This document shows positions 7,236 through 14,353 of a DNA stretch of 46,923 nucleotides, piece after piece. A program made the position numbers and the translations under genes. The notes beneath the pieces are model-generated. The model was not told where the DNA came from and did not search any database. It saw only the letters and a program-made list of their open reading frames with translations. The stretch covers positions 1 through 46,923 of the forward strand of contig JAJDDW010000084.1 of NCBI GenBank assembly GCA_029260115.1, given 5' to 3'. The DNA is from Phycisphaerae bacterium (GTDB lineage: Bacteria > Planctomycetota > Phycisphaerae > UBA1845). The stretch's first letter is position 1; every line of letters begins with the position of its first letter.

Positions 7236-8152
7236 ATGGGTTGGAGCGGGCGAAGGTGATCGCTCGGGTGTCCCTGTGTTTTATTACGCACACGCTCGGG
7301 AGGAAAGTCCGAACTGGGCAGGGCACGGTGGTTGGTAACGCCAACCCGGCGTGAGCCGAGGGAAAGTGCCACAGAAAATATACCGCCTACGTTCGGCGCG
7401 AGCCGGGCAGGTAAGGGTGAAATGGTGCGGTAAGAGCGCACCGCATGGCCGGTGACGGTCGTGGCAGGGCAAACCCCGCCGCCAGCAAGCCCAAGTAAGC
7501 AGCTATGAGGCGGCCCGCCTCCGGCATCTGTGATGGATGCCTGGCTGTGGGTAGGGCGCTTGAGTCGGCAGGTGACTGTCGACCTAGAGAAATGATCACC
7601 ACCTCGCAAGCGAGGCACAAAATTCGGCTTACCCGCCCGCTCCTTTTTTTGGGCTGACGCCGGTGTGACACTATCGCGGCACTGGGACATTTCTTCTTGT
7701 AGATCGTCACCGATTGGCTGATCGACTGCCTGGTCGATTGGCGGCTGGTATCCTGCGCCGTAAATATCGTGTACAACGCCATCGAATTTGCCAGGCAGTG
7801 AATTTCCGGTTGAGTCTGGCGACGGCTCGGCATCTTCTTTTTGCTCTTGTTTGACTGCGCCAGTGTCAGCTCTACGACACTCAGAAAGTATCTTGGCTAA
7901 AGCGACTAGTTCGGAGGTTTCGATTTCGGCCTCGTCGGTGGCTAAGCGTTCGTAGATCATGCCGACGATTAGTAAGTACGTGCGCTGGTCCCAATTTTTA
8001 GGCTCTTGATTGGCTAGGTCGCCGAACATGGCGTCGAGAATGGCGCTGATGCTCGCCTGGCGATGACGGTGTTGGGTTATGTTGGAGCCTGGATTCCCGC
8101 CTGTGCGGGATTGGCGGGGGGCTGTCTTTTTAATTTGGCGTGTTTTTTTCAT
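7229..8152 (-). CDS. Mu gp27-like (DUF3486-type) protein remnant, run-on into rnpB antisense
   Basis: A 307-residue open frame of which only the first ~160 residues look coding. The segment 'MFGDLANQEPKNWDQRTYLLIVGMIYERLATDEAEIETSELVALAKIL' (not continuous in the family) resembles the helical middle of phage Mu gp27/DUF3486, and the position after a gp26-like gene agrees. The usual N-terminal helix-turn-helix is absent; instead residues about 13-22 are encoded by a family A repeat copy (8089-8116). From about residue 165 to the stop at 7229 the frame is antisense to rnpB, so the natural stop has probably been lost. The ATG overlaps the TGA of the upstream gene (ATGA). Probably a decayed prophage gene. 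Confidence 0.5.
   Translation of the reverse strand: MKKTRQIKKTAPRQSRTGGNPGSNITQHRHRQASISAILDAMFGDLANQEPKNWDQRTYLLIVGMIYERLATDEAEIETSELVALAKILSECRRADTGAVKQEQKEDAEPSPDSTGNSLPGKFDGVVHDIYGAGYQPPIDQAVDQPIGDDLQEEMSQCRDSVTPASAQKKERAGKPNFVPRLRGGDHFSRSTVTCRLKRPTHSQASITDAGGGPPHSCLLGLAGGGVCPATTVTGHAVRSYRTISPLPARLAPNVGGIFSVALSLGSRRVGVTNHRALPSSDFPPERVRNKTQGHPSDHLRPLQPIE
7243..7643 (+). ncRNA. rnpB: RNase P RNA (bacterial type A)
   Basis: The catalytic RNA of RNase P, which removes 5' leaders from tRNA precursors. Its conserved blocks occur in order: GAGGAAAGTCCGAACT at 7300-7315 (P4 5' strand), ACAGAAA at 7371, AGGGTGAAATGGTGCGGTAA at 7414-7433 followed by GAGCGCACCGC, GGCAAACCCC near 7470, AGAGAAATGATCACCAC near 7587-7603, and CACAAAATTCGGCTTAC near 7616-7632. 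Helix P1 closes the molecule: 7243-7252 (GGAGCGGGCG) pairs perfectly with 7634-7643. The total of about 400 nt is normal. The minus strand is an open frame along the whole gene, an extension of the Mu gp27-like ORF. Confidence 0.95.
7634..7650 (+). terminator. rnpB 3' end: P1 strand plus T-run
   Basis: The 3' strand of helix P1 is followed directly by seven T residues (7644-7650). P1 (GC-rich, 10 bp) plus the T-run can serve as the intrinsic terminator, as the pairing partner is the very 5' end of the transcript. Confidence 0.6.
8089..8116 (+). repeat. Dispersed palindromic repeat, family A (copy 3), inside an ORF
   Basis: CTGGATTCCCGCCTGTGCGGG followed by ATTGGCG: two or three changes from the consensus. 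It falls within the 5' part of the gp27-like frame on the minus strand and is translated as part of 'RQSRTGGNPGSNI', which indicates insertion into, or recruitment as, coding sequence. Confidence 0.75.
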
Positions 8153-8481
8153 AGCGATTGACTTTCTTCATCTAGTGCGGGGTCGCTGATGCAATGGTCG
8201 GCTAGCTCGACGCCGGCGGTAGTGAGTCGGAACCATCGTAGCCGCCATGGGGTTAGTCCGTTGCCGGAGTCTAGGTCCGCTTGGATTCTTTGGACGTATC
8301 CTTTTTCGCTGAGATAGTGCAAATCTCGCTTGACGTGGTCGAATTCCAGCATGGGGAACAACGTTAGCAAGCTACGGAAGAGCGGCTCGGTTTGTAACGC
8401 GGCTGGGTATACGACTTTCAGGGCTACTAAGATTTCGTTACGCGTACGTTTGATCTGTTGTGTTTTTCGGCTGTGAGCCAT
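8149..8481 (-). CDS. Mu gp26-like phage protein (VpaChn25_0724-type winged helix)
   Basis: A 110-residue basic protein with a winged-helix pattern: 'EILVALKVVYPAALQTEPLFRSLLTLFPMLEFDHVKRDLHYLSEKGYV...WFRLTTAGVELADHCISDP' (segments quoted separately). The layout of helix, 'L-x-x-L-x-E-K-G-Y' and 'L-T-x-x-G-x-x-x-A-D' near the C terminus is what I know from Mu gp26 and the VpaChn25_0724 family, small proteins of unknown function encoded just before gp27 and the terminase in Mu-like phages. The TGA overlaps the next ATG (ATGA). It lies between gp25- and gp27-like frames, which supports the call. Confidence 0.6.
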   Translation of the reverse strand: MAHSRKTQQIKRTRNEILVALKVVYPAALQTEPLFRSLLTLFPMLEFDHVKRDLHYLSEKGYVQRIQADLDSGNGLTPWRLRWFRLTTAGVELADHCISDPALDEESQSL

Positions 8482-8506
8482 TGTTTATTTCCTTAACTAT
8501 TGCGAT

Positions 8507-8530
8507 CGTCAGGCAATAGCCTAACCTACT
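8507..8530 (+). repeat. Dispersed repeat, family B (copy 1)
   Basis: CGTCAGGCAATAGCCTAACC followed by TACT. Core AGGC-AATA-GCCT is a small palindrome. A better preserved copy is at 14317-14343. It lies just upstream of the gp26-like start, in the gap between two remnant genes. Confidence 0.7.
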
Positions 8531-8576
8531 TTTCTAGTGAACTTCGTTCCGTAGTCCAACGACATACATGGCTCCT

Positions 8577-8598
8577 CGCGGGCTGAAGCCCGCGGCTC
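8577..8598 (+). repeat. Dispersed repeat, family C (copy 1): 'CGCGGGCTGAAGCCCGCG'
   Basis: A perfect palindrome CGCGGGCT-GA-AGCCCGCG followed by GCTC and, on the plus strand, GTTTTTA. A diverged copy with the same flanking GCTC is at 15453-15475. The T-run is on the plus strand, so it does not terminate the minus-strand gene that ends at 8612. Confidence 0.75.
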
Positions 8599-8611
8599 GT
8601 TTTTATAGATT

Positions 8612-8944
8612 TTATGATTCGCTTTCTTCGTTTACTGATTTTTGTAATAGGATTTTCATGTTTGCTTCTAGGCGGCTGGTGACCTCGCTCCAATGTTCGA
8701 TTCGTTTGCGAGCGTACATGCATTCTCGTAGCCATTCTTCTTTGCAGGTGAAGTCTCGTTGCCAGACGGCGACCTGATGTCGAAGCTCTACGACGGAAGC
8801 TTCTAGCGATTCCATGCGCCGCATACATCCGTCATAGTGGAGGGTGTGAATGTCTCGCAGGCTACGTAGGTAGAAAGTTAGGACGGTCATGGGGATGACG
8901 ATGACTGGGGCGAGGATGGTTAATAAGGTGGCGATTGAATTCAT
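8612..8944 (-). CDS. Mu gp25-like (DUF2730-type) membrane-anchored coiled-coil protein
   Basis: A 110-residue protein: one N-terminal membrane helix ('IATLLTILAPVIVIPMTVLTFYL') followed by 'RSLRDIHTLHYDGCMRRMESLEASV' and a charged coiled coil to the end. This topology and the 'Y-x-R-S-L-R' junction resemble Mu gp25/DUF2730 proteins. The ATG at 8944 starts right before the membrane helix; the frame upstream to 9055 opens with TTG and is not convincing. Gene order with the next two frames equals Mu gp25-gp26-gp27, so this is probably a three-gene prophage relic. Function in Mu is not well defined. Confidence 0.55.
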   Translation of the reverse strand: MNSIATLLTILAPVIVIPMTVLTFYLRSLRDIHTLHYDGCMRRMESLEASVVELRHQVAVWQRDFTCKEEWLRECMYARKRIEHWSEVTSRLEANMKILLQKSVNEESES

Positions 8945-9282
8945 GGTTTTTTTTGTCTTGTTATGACAACCTTTCAGTGTTGGCGGACAACGATCTAAAC
9001 AATGGCGCGCCTTAGTCAGCGCTACCGTGCTGGTGAGCAGGCGATAGGGCATCAACGAATGGCTTCGATCGCGATCGCACGATTACGATGACCTCTCTAT
9101 GTAAAGTACGTCGCCGGTGATCGCTCAAAAAAATTGGCCATGAAATCACCTTCGATTGGGCGCAGCTAGAGGGGTTTTTGGTGGGGGTTGGGGTATGGAT
9201 TAACGGGGGAATGGGTATTGCGTGGTGAAATGTGATGACGTCTCTTGTCATTTAAATGGTGGAGGCAGGTCAACCTTTCGCC

Positions 9283-9371
9283 AGTAGGCGAAAGAACGAC
9301 CGTGCCCTACCGCGAAATAATGGCCGTGTCCTACTGCGAAAGAACGACCTGCACTACGAAAAAATGACATG
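9283..9371. repeat. Degenerate tandem repeat, four units of about 19-24 bp
   Basis: Units start at about 9283, 9307, 9331 and 9353 and share the pattern '(C)TA-C-x-GCGAAA-x-AATGAC/ACGACC'. Units one and two are 24 bp, the last two are shorter, and each differs by several bases. No CRISPR-like spacer structure. Confidence 0.6.
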
Positions 9372-9629
9372 AAATATCCGGACGCACCATTCACTAGCAA
9401 TTGTGCGTCCGGGAATATGTTGCTTTTAAGTGGCTTCCGAATTTCAAGGCTATAGAATGGTCTAGGTGTGCGCTGGTTTGGTACATTATGGCGATGATGG
9501 TGCGATAACTTGTGGGCGGGCTTGGCGTGGCCAATGGTATTACCGATGAATAAGCGTTGATTGCCTGTATGTGGGAATTGTGCGCTTTGGTCTCGTAACA
9601 GTTGACTTTGTTTTTTGATGCTAAGAAGC

Positions 9630-9663
9630 ACGGGTATGCTGGCGCGCACCCATGCTACCCACA
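9630..9663 (+). repeat. Dispersed repeat, family D (copy 1)
   Basis: ACGGGTATGCTGGCGCGCAC followed by CCATGCTACCCACA. Similar segments occur at 15342-15372 (with AAGC, GTACTCATGCCACACA) and in part at 18354-18386. When translated, such copies give 'LARTHATH', which explains the false N-terminal extension of the frame that starts at 9615. Confidence 0.6.
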
Positions 9664-9815
9664 GCTTGACTGTTTGGGGTGGTGGGGGCATAACCTTGCG
9701 GGTGATTTCGTGGTTGTACGTACGGTTTCGGGTTGAATGGGTTTTGTCTTTGGGTCGAATAAGGTTCGTCGTGGTTACTACATTGAATAATAGTATGCAT
9801 TCGAGAAGGCTTGCG

Positions 9816-11996
9816 ATGGTTGGGCGAAGGCGTTGGTCGGCGCTGGGCGTTGTGCTATTGGCCTGCTTGTTTCTACTGGCGGAGGCTACAACAGCGCAGG
9901 CTTACATAGGCCCGGGTGCGGGGTTCGCGGTTGGTTCGTCGCTGGTGGCTTTCTTTCTAGCGTTTCTATCTGGGGCGGCCGCGATTTTTCTTTGGCCTAC
10001 GCGGTGGCTATTTAGATATCTACGAGGTCGACATGCGATGGCTCGAGCGCGGACTAAGCGTTTTGTGATTCTTGGTCTGGATGGTATGGAGCCTACGCTG
10101 GCTGAGAAATATATGGCTGAGGGCAAGATGCCCAATCTGTCTAAGCTGAAAAATAAGGGGACGTTTACTCGGCTGGGGACGACCGCGCCACCTTTGTCAC
10201 CGGTGGCTTGGTCTAGTTTTTTGACGGGTTGTAATCCTGGTAAGCATAATATTTTTGATTTTCTGACGCGCAATGTTCATAGCTATCTGCCGGAGTTATC
10301 TTCGGTGAGTATTAATGGCCCGCGTCGGGTTTTGAAGCTTGGTAAATATTCCATTCCGCTGGGCAAATCTGATATTCGTTTGATGCGTAAGGGTAAGCCG
10401 TTTTGGAATACGCTGGGCGAGCATGGGATTTTTGGCAATATTATTCGGGTTCCGATTACGTTCCCGGCTGAACCTTTTCGGGGGGTGTTGCTTTCGGCGA
10501 TGTGCGTGCCGGATTTGCGTGGTAGCCAAGGTACATTTTCTTTTTACAGCACCGGTAGTTCTACTGACGAGGAACACATTGGCGGCGAACAGATTCGGGT
10601 GAAGCGCGAAGGTAATATGGTGCGTTCTTATTTGGTTGGCCCGGACAATGGATTGAAAGAAGGGGCCGGGGCGATGCAGTGCCCGTTTGAAGTTGAGATC
10701 ACCGGGAAAGACTCGGCGATATTGACGGTGAATGGCGAGCGTGTTGAGCTGAAGTGTGGGAAGTATAGCCCGTGGGTGGTGGTGAAGTTCAAGGCTGGTT
10801 TGGGTATTAAGGTGGATGGGATTTGCGAGTTTTTGCTGCAAGCGACCGAGCCAGAATTTAGACTTTACGTGACGCCAATTCAGATTGATCCGGCTAAGCC
10901 TGCGATGCCGATTTCTCACCCTTCAGTTTTCTCAAATTATCTAGCGAAAAATCAAGGTCGATACGCGACGCTTGGACTGGCTGAGGATACGTGGGGGCTT
11001 AACGCGGTTTTACTTGGTGATGACGATTTTTTGCATCAATGTCTCGAAGCTGATGACGAGCGAGAGAAGATGTTCTTTGATGCGTTGGATAAAGTGCGTA
11101 GCGGATTGAATGTTTGTGTATTTGATGGCATGGACCGCATTCAACATATGTTCTGGCGATATATTGATGAGTCGCATCCGGCGTATAAGGGTCAAGCTGA
11201 GTCGCAGCATCGGAACGCGATTGAAGAATTGTATAAACGTGCGGACGAGTTGGTCGGAAAGACGATGAAGACGTGCGATGACGACAATACCGTGCTGATG
11301 GTGATTTCGGATCATGGATTTAATTCGTTTCGGCGCGGGGTGGATTTGAATGTTTGGCTGGAACAGAACGGTTATTTGACGTTGAAGCCTGGTGGGCGGA
11401 ATCAGAAATATTTGGCTGGTGTGGATTGGTCTAAGACGAAAGTTTTTTGTCTGGGGCTGGCAGGGATTTGGTTGAATGTGAAGGGGCGGGAATCGCAAGG
11501 GATTGTTGAACCAGAGGACGCGGCAGCGCTTCGTAGTGAGCTGTGTGAGAAGTTGACCGGGCTTCGTGATGATGAGAAGGATGAGCTGGCGATAAGTCGG
11601 GCGTTTGATGCGCAGAAGATTTATGCTGGCCCGTATAAGACGGAAAGTCCTGATTTGATTATTGGGTATAACCGGGGGTATCGCGTTAGCTGGGAGGCGG
11701 CGATTGGTCAGCCTACGGATAAACTGTTTCATGATAATGATAAGGCCTGGAGCGGGGATCATTGTATTGACCCGAAGCTTATCCCTGGCGTGTTGTATTG
11801 CAATCGAAAGATCGACGCGAAGCATCCGCGGCTTATGGACCTTGGTCCGACGGTGTTGGATATGTTTGGGGTTGATGTGCCGGGTCATATGGACGGTAAG
11901 CCGCTAGCGGTGGCTGATCTTGATGGCACATTCCCGACGAATGGTCATGGTGGTCGTGCTGCGAAGCAAGAGCAGGAGGCTGTGGTCGTTTCGTGA
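9816..11996 (+). CDS. Alkaline phosphatase superfamily enzyme, signal-anchored (type I phosphodiesterase-like)
   Basis: A 726-residue enzyme. N-terminal hydrophobic segments ('ALGVVLLACLFLLAEATTAQA' minus ends, then 'YIGPGAG' and 'LVAFFLAFLSGAAAIFLW') anchor it, followed by the AP-superfamily domain: 'VILGLDGMEP' (metal Asp89), 'PPLSPVAWSSFLTG' (probable Ser nucleophile near 128), 'DGMDRIQHMFWRYID', 'VISDHGFNSF' and 'SGDHCID', which together supply the two-zinc site. Such enzymes hydrolyse or transfer phosphate or phosphodiester groups; the substrate is unknown. I chose ATG 9816 since GAGAAGG lies 6 nt upstream; the frame upstream reads through a repeat. Its TGA overlaps the GTG of a paralogue, so they are coupled. 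Confidence 0.85.
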   Translation: MVGRRRWSALGVVLLACLFLLAEATTAQAYIGPGAGFAVGSSLVAFFLAFLSGAAAIFLWPTRWLFRYLRGRHAMARARTKRFVILGLDGMEPTLAEKYMAEGKMPNLSKLKNKGTFTRLGTTAPPLSPVAWSSFLTGCNPGKHNIFDFLTRNVHSYLPELSSVSINGPRRVLKLGKYSIPLGKSDIRLMRKGKPFWNTLGEHGIFGNIIRVPITFPAEPFRGVLLSAMCVPDLRGSQGTFSFYSTGSSTDEEHIGGEQIRVKREGNMVRSYLVGPDNGLKEGAGAMQCPFEVEITGKDSAILTVNGERVELKCGKYSPWVVVKFKAGLGIKVDGICEFLLQATEPEFRLYVTPIQIDPAKPAMPISHPSVFSNYLAKNQGRYATLGLAEDTWGLNAVLLGDDDFLHQCLEADDEREKMFFDALDKVRSGLNVCVFDGMDRIQHMFWRYIDESHPAYKGQAESQHRNAIEELYKRADELVGKTMKTCDDDNTVLMVISDHGFNSFRRGVDLNVWLEQNGYLTLKPGGRNQKYLAGVDWSKTKVFCLGLAGIWLNVKGRESQGIVEPEDAAALRSELCEKLTGLRDDEKDELAISRAFDAQKIYAGPYKTESPDLIIGYNRGYRVSWEAAIGQPTDKLFHDNDKAWSGDHCIDPKLIPGVLYCNRKIDAKHPRLMDLGPTVLDMFGVDVPGHMDGKPLAVADLDGTFPTNGHGGRAAKQEQEAVVVS

Positions 11997-14068
11997 TTTT
12001 GAAATTAATTATTCACCGTGTGGCGCGTAAGCGAACATGTCATGTCATGCTCATGGCATTAGTGCTGACGTGCGCCGTATCTTGTAGTGATTCTAAATCA
12101 TCTTCGGGGCCTCTTGGTCCGAGGGTTGTGGTGGTTGGTTTTGACGGGATGGACCCGCGTCTTTGCAGCAGGCTTATGGATGAAGGGAAGCTGCCGAACC
12201 TTGCGAAGATGAGGGATGCGGGTGGCTTTAAGCCATTGGGGACGAGCATTCCGCCGCAGAGTCCGGTGGCTTGGTCTAATTTTATTACCGGGGCTGACCC
12301 TGGCGTTCATGGCATTTTTGATTTTGTTCATCGTGACCCTAAACGGCAGTGCGCGCCTTATTACTCTGCCGCGGAAACGGTGGAGGGGGATTTGGGCTGG
12401 GAAGTTGACGGTTTTAATATCCCTCTGAATTTCTGGCCTTTTGATCATCAGCCTACAGAGACTTTGCTTCGTCGTGAAGGTATTCCATTTTGGGATTATC
12501 TGGATGAGGCGGGGATCGACGTTCATATTTATGATATTCCTGCGAATTATCCGCCGAGTAAATCTAAGCATGGGCATATGTGTTGTTTGAGCGGTATGGG
12601 TACGCCGGATTTGCTTGGCTCTTTGGGGGGTGAATCGCAGTTTTTTGGTGAGGGTGAGAAGTCGCGGGCGGTGTCTGGTGGTTTTATCGAGCCGATTACG
12701 TTTACGGGTGAAAAAGCGAAGATACGTTTGCTTGGCCCGGAACATACCTTTCTGCAATTGCCTGAACGGGTGAAGGTTGATGTGGATGTGTATCGCGATG
12801 TGAAGCAAAAGGCTGCGCGGTTGGAGGTGCAAGGTAAGACGATATTGCTCAAAGAGGGGGAGTGGAGCGATTGGTGCCGGTTGGATTATGAATTGAGTAT
12901 GCCACCGTTTTTGCCTGCTTCTCATGCGAAGGGTATATGCCGGTTTTATTTGCAGCAGGTAAGCGATACCTTTCGTTTGTATGTGACGCCTATTAGTATT
13001 GATCCATCCGACCCGGCGGGGCAGGTTATTTCTGAACCGGAAGATTTTGTGACGGACATTTCTGATGCGCTGGGCTTGTTTTACACGACAGGTTTTCAGG
13101 AAGACCATAAGGCGCTGAGTAATAAAATTTTCGACGATCATGAATATCATCAGCAGGCGGATTATGTGCTGGAAGAACGGCTGACGCTGTTTGATTATGC
13201 GAAGCAGACTTATGATGACGGGCTGTTGTTTTTCTATTTTTCGAGTACGGACTTGCAAGCCCATATGTTTTGGTGGGATAGTGATAAGAAGCATCCGATT
13301 CGCACGCCGGAGATGGCCAAGAAGTATCATGGGGTGATCGAGGCTTTGTATCAGCGGATGGACGGCGTGGTTGGTCGGGTGCTGGCTGAGTATGGTGATT
13401 CCTCGACGGTTTTGGTTATGTCTGATCATGGTTTCGCTTCATTTCGCAGGCAGTTTAATTTGAATACTTGGCTTCGGCAGGAAGGGTATATTTTTCCGGC
13501 TGATTGCAAGTCGATTATGCGGGTGAGCGGGACAGGGAGTGTGGATTGGTCACGCACGACGGCGTATGGGCTGGGGCTTAATGGGTTGTATTTGAACCTG
13601 CAGGGGCGCGAGAAGTTTGGCATTGTGACGCAGCGTAAGCGAGCAGCGATGTTGCAAGAGATAAAGGAGAAGTTGCTCAAGGTGCGCGATCCGGAGGATG
13701 GTCATCTGGTAGTGAAAGAAGTTTATCTTACGGAAGAAGTATATCATGGGCCTAAGACGGCTGACGCGCCTGATTTGATTGTGGGTTATTATCGCGACTA
13801 TCGTGCGTCGTGGTCTACTTCGCTGGGTGATATTTCTGATGTGATGGTTAGTGACAACGACGAGGCATGGAGCGCGGATCATTGTATGGCTGCGGATGAA
13901 GTGCCTGGCGTGATATTTAGTAATAAGCCAATCGTAGCGACTGGTCCGCGGTTGATCGATTTAGCGCCGACGATATTGCAGGCGTTGGGTGTGTCGCCAC
14001 CAGCGGCGATGAGGGGTAAGAATTTGTTTGAGATGACGCATACCGCATTGGCTGCGGATGGTGAGTAG
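11993..14068 (+). CDS. Alkaline phosphatase superfamily lipoprotein, paralogue of the upstream enzyme
   Basis: A 691-residue protein with a lipoprotein signal ('VLTCAVSC', lipobox Cys near residue 31) and the same catalytic blocks as its neighbour: 'VVGFDGMDPRLCSRLMDEGKLP', 'PPQSPVAWSNFITGADPGVHGIFDF', 'SSTDLQAHMFWWDSD', 'VMSDHGFASFRR' and 'SADHC'. Both proteins also share an inserted beta-rich domain in the middle. The start is GTG at 11993, overlapping the previous stop by 4 nt, with AGGAGG about 14 nt upstream; internal ATGs at 12047 and 12053 would still keep the signal. Two linked paralogues, one membrane-anchored and one lipid-anchored, suggest sequential or paired action on an envelope substrate. 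Confidence 0.85.
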   Translation: MILKLIIHRVARKRTCHVMLMALVLTCAVSCSDSKSSSGPLGPRVVVVGFDGMDPRLCSRLMDEGKLPNLAKMRDAGGFKPLGTSIPPQSPVAWSNFITGADPGVHGIFDFVHRDPKRQCAPYYSAAETVEGDLGWEVDGFNIPLNFWPFDHQPTETLLRREGIPFWDYLDEAGIDVHIYDIPANYPPSKSKHGHMCCLSGMGTPDLLGSLGGESQFFGEGEKSRAVSGGFIEPITFTGEKAKIRLLGPEHTFLQLPERVKVDVDVYRDVKQKAARLEVQGKTILLKEGEWSDWCRLDYELSMPPFLPASHAKGICRFYLQQVSDTFRLYVTPISIDPSDPAGQVISEPEDFVTDISDALGLFYTTGFQEDHKALSNKIFDDHEYHQQADYVLEERLTLFDYAKQTYDDGLLFFYFSSTDLQAHMFWWDSDKKHPIRTPEMAKKYHGVIEALYQRMDGVVGRVLAEYGDSSTVLVMSDHGFASFRRQFNLNTWLRQEGYIFPADCKSIMRVSGTGSVDWSRTTAYGLGLNGLYLNLQGREKFGIVTQRKRAAMLQEIKEKLLKVRDPEDGHLVVKEVYLTEEVYHGPKTADAPDLIVGYYRDYRASWSTSLGDISDVMVSDNDEAWSADHCMAADEVPGVIFSNKPIVATGPRLIDLAPTILQALGVSPPAAMRGKNLFEMTHTALAADGE

Positions 14069-14080
14069 GAGATAGGAATC

Positions 14081-14269
14081 ATGGCTAAGATAAAATTGGA
14101 TCCGAACTTGTACGACCGGGTGAAGAAGGTGGCTGAGGTTGCGGGGTATGGGTCTGCGGATGAGTTTATCGTCCACGTGATTGAGAAGGAGCTTAAGCAA
14201 CTCGAAGCCGGTGGTGATGATGAGGCCGCGGTGATGGAACGGCTTCGTGGGTTGGGGTATTTGGAATAG
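14081..14269 (+). CDS. Small ribbon-helix-helix-like protein with 'RLRGLGYLE' tail
   Basis: A 62-residue protein. Residues 1-45 ('IKLDPNLYDRVKKVAEVAGYGSADEFIVHVIEKEL', quoted as pattern: strand, helix, G-Y-x-S-x-x-E-F, helix) look like a CopG/ribbon-helix-helix DNA-binding or dimerisation fold. The C terminus 'ERLRGLGYLE' is like the tail found at the end of many sulfatase and AP-superfamily proteins. TAGGAG lies about 10 nt before the ATG and it is 12 nt after the phosphatase stop, so it belongs to the operon. It may be a regulator or a small subunit; neither can be decided from the sequence. Confidence 0.7.
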   Translation: MAKIKLDPNLYDRVKKVAEVAGYGSADEFIVHVIEKELKQLEAGGDDEAAVMERLRGLGYLE

Positions 14270-14316
14270 TCACGCCCCTGTAGGATTGGGCGATAGTTGG
14301 GGTGTGTGTGGCGTTC

Positions 14317-14343
14317 GCGTCAGGCAATAGCCTGACCTACGCG
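14317..14343 (+). repeat. Dispersed repeat, family B (copy 2)
   Basis: GCGTCAGGCAATAGCCTGAC followed by CTACGCG. The core GTCAGGC-AATA-GCCTGAC is a perfect palindrome. It sits only about 10 nt before the next start codon, so the hairpin would lie in the leader of the EMC3-like gene. Confidence 0.75.
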
Positions 14344-14353
14344 TGGAATAAGT

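Larger units (their letters stand above)
8945..9815. other. Gene-free region with tandem and dispersed repeats
   Basis: About 870 nt between the gp25-like gene and the first phosphatase-superfamily gene. Open frames on both strands (for example the minus frame 9248-9691) lack ribosome sites and read through repeat DNA, so I do not call them. The region contains a short tandem array (9283-9371) and one family D repeat (9630-9663). It may be the eroded remainder of the phage-like element. Confidence 0.5.

Noticed and set aside
8577..8610. Intrinsic terminator for the gp25-like gene
   Set aside because: The hairpin is strong but the T-run lies on the plus strand, while the gene is on the minus strand; copies elsewhere show it is a dispersed repeat.
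9283..9371. CRISPR-like array
   Set aside because: Units are contiguous and degenerate without spacers, and no cas gene is nearby.
9248..9691. 147-residue minus-strand frame
   Set aside because: It runs through the tandem array and a family D repeat, has no ribosome site and no recognisable protein features.
12098..13429. 443-residue minus-strand frame inside the second phosphatase gene
   Set aside because: It is antisense to a well-supported enzyme gene, is extremely rich in Arg, Ile and His, and shows no family motif; it reflects the G/T-rich codon use of the real gene. The frames at 10296-10919 and 11010-11888 are the same.
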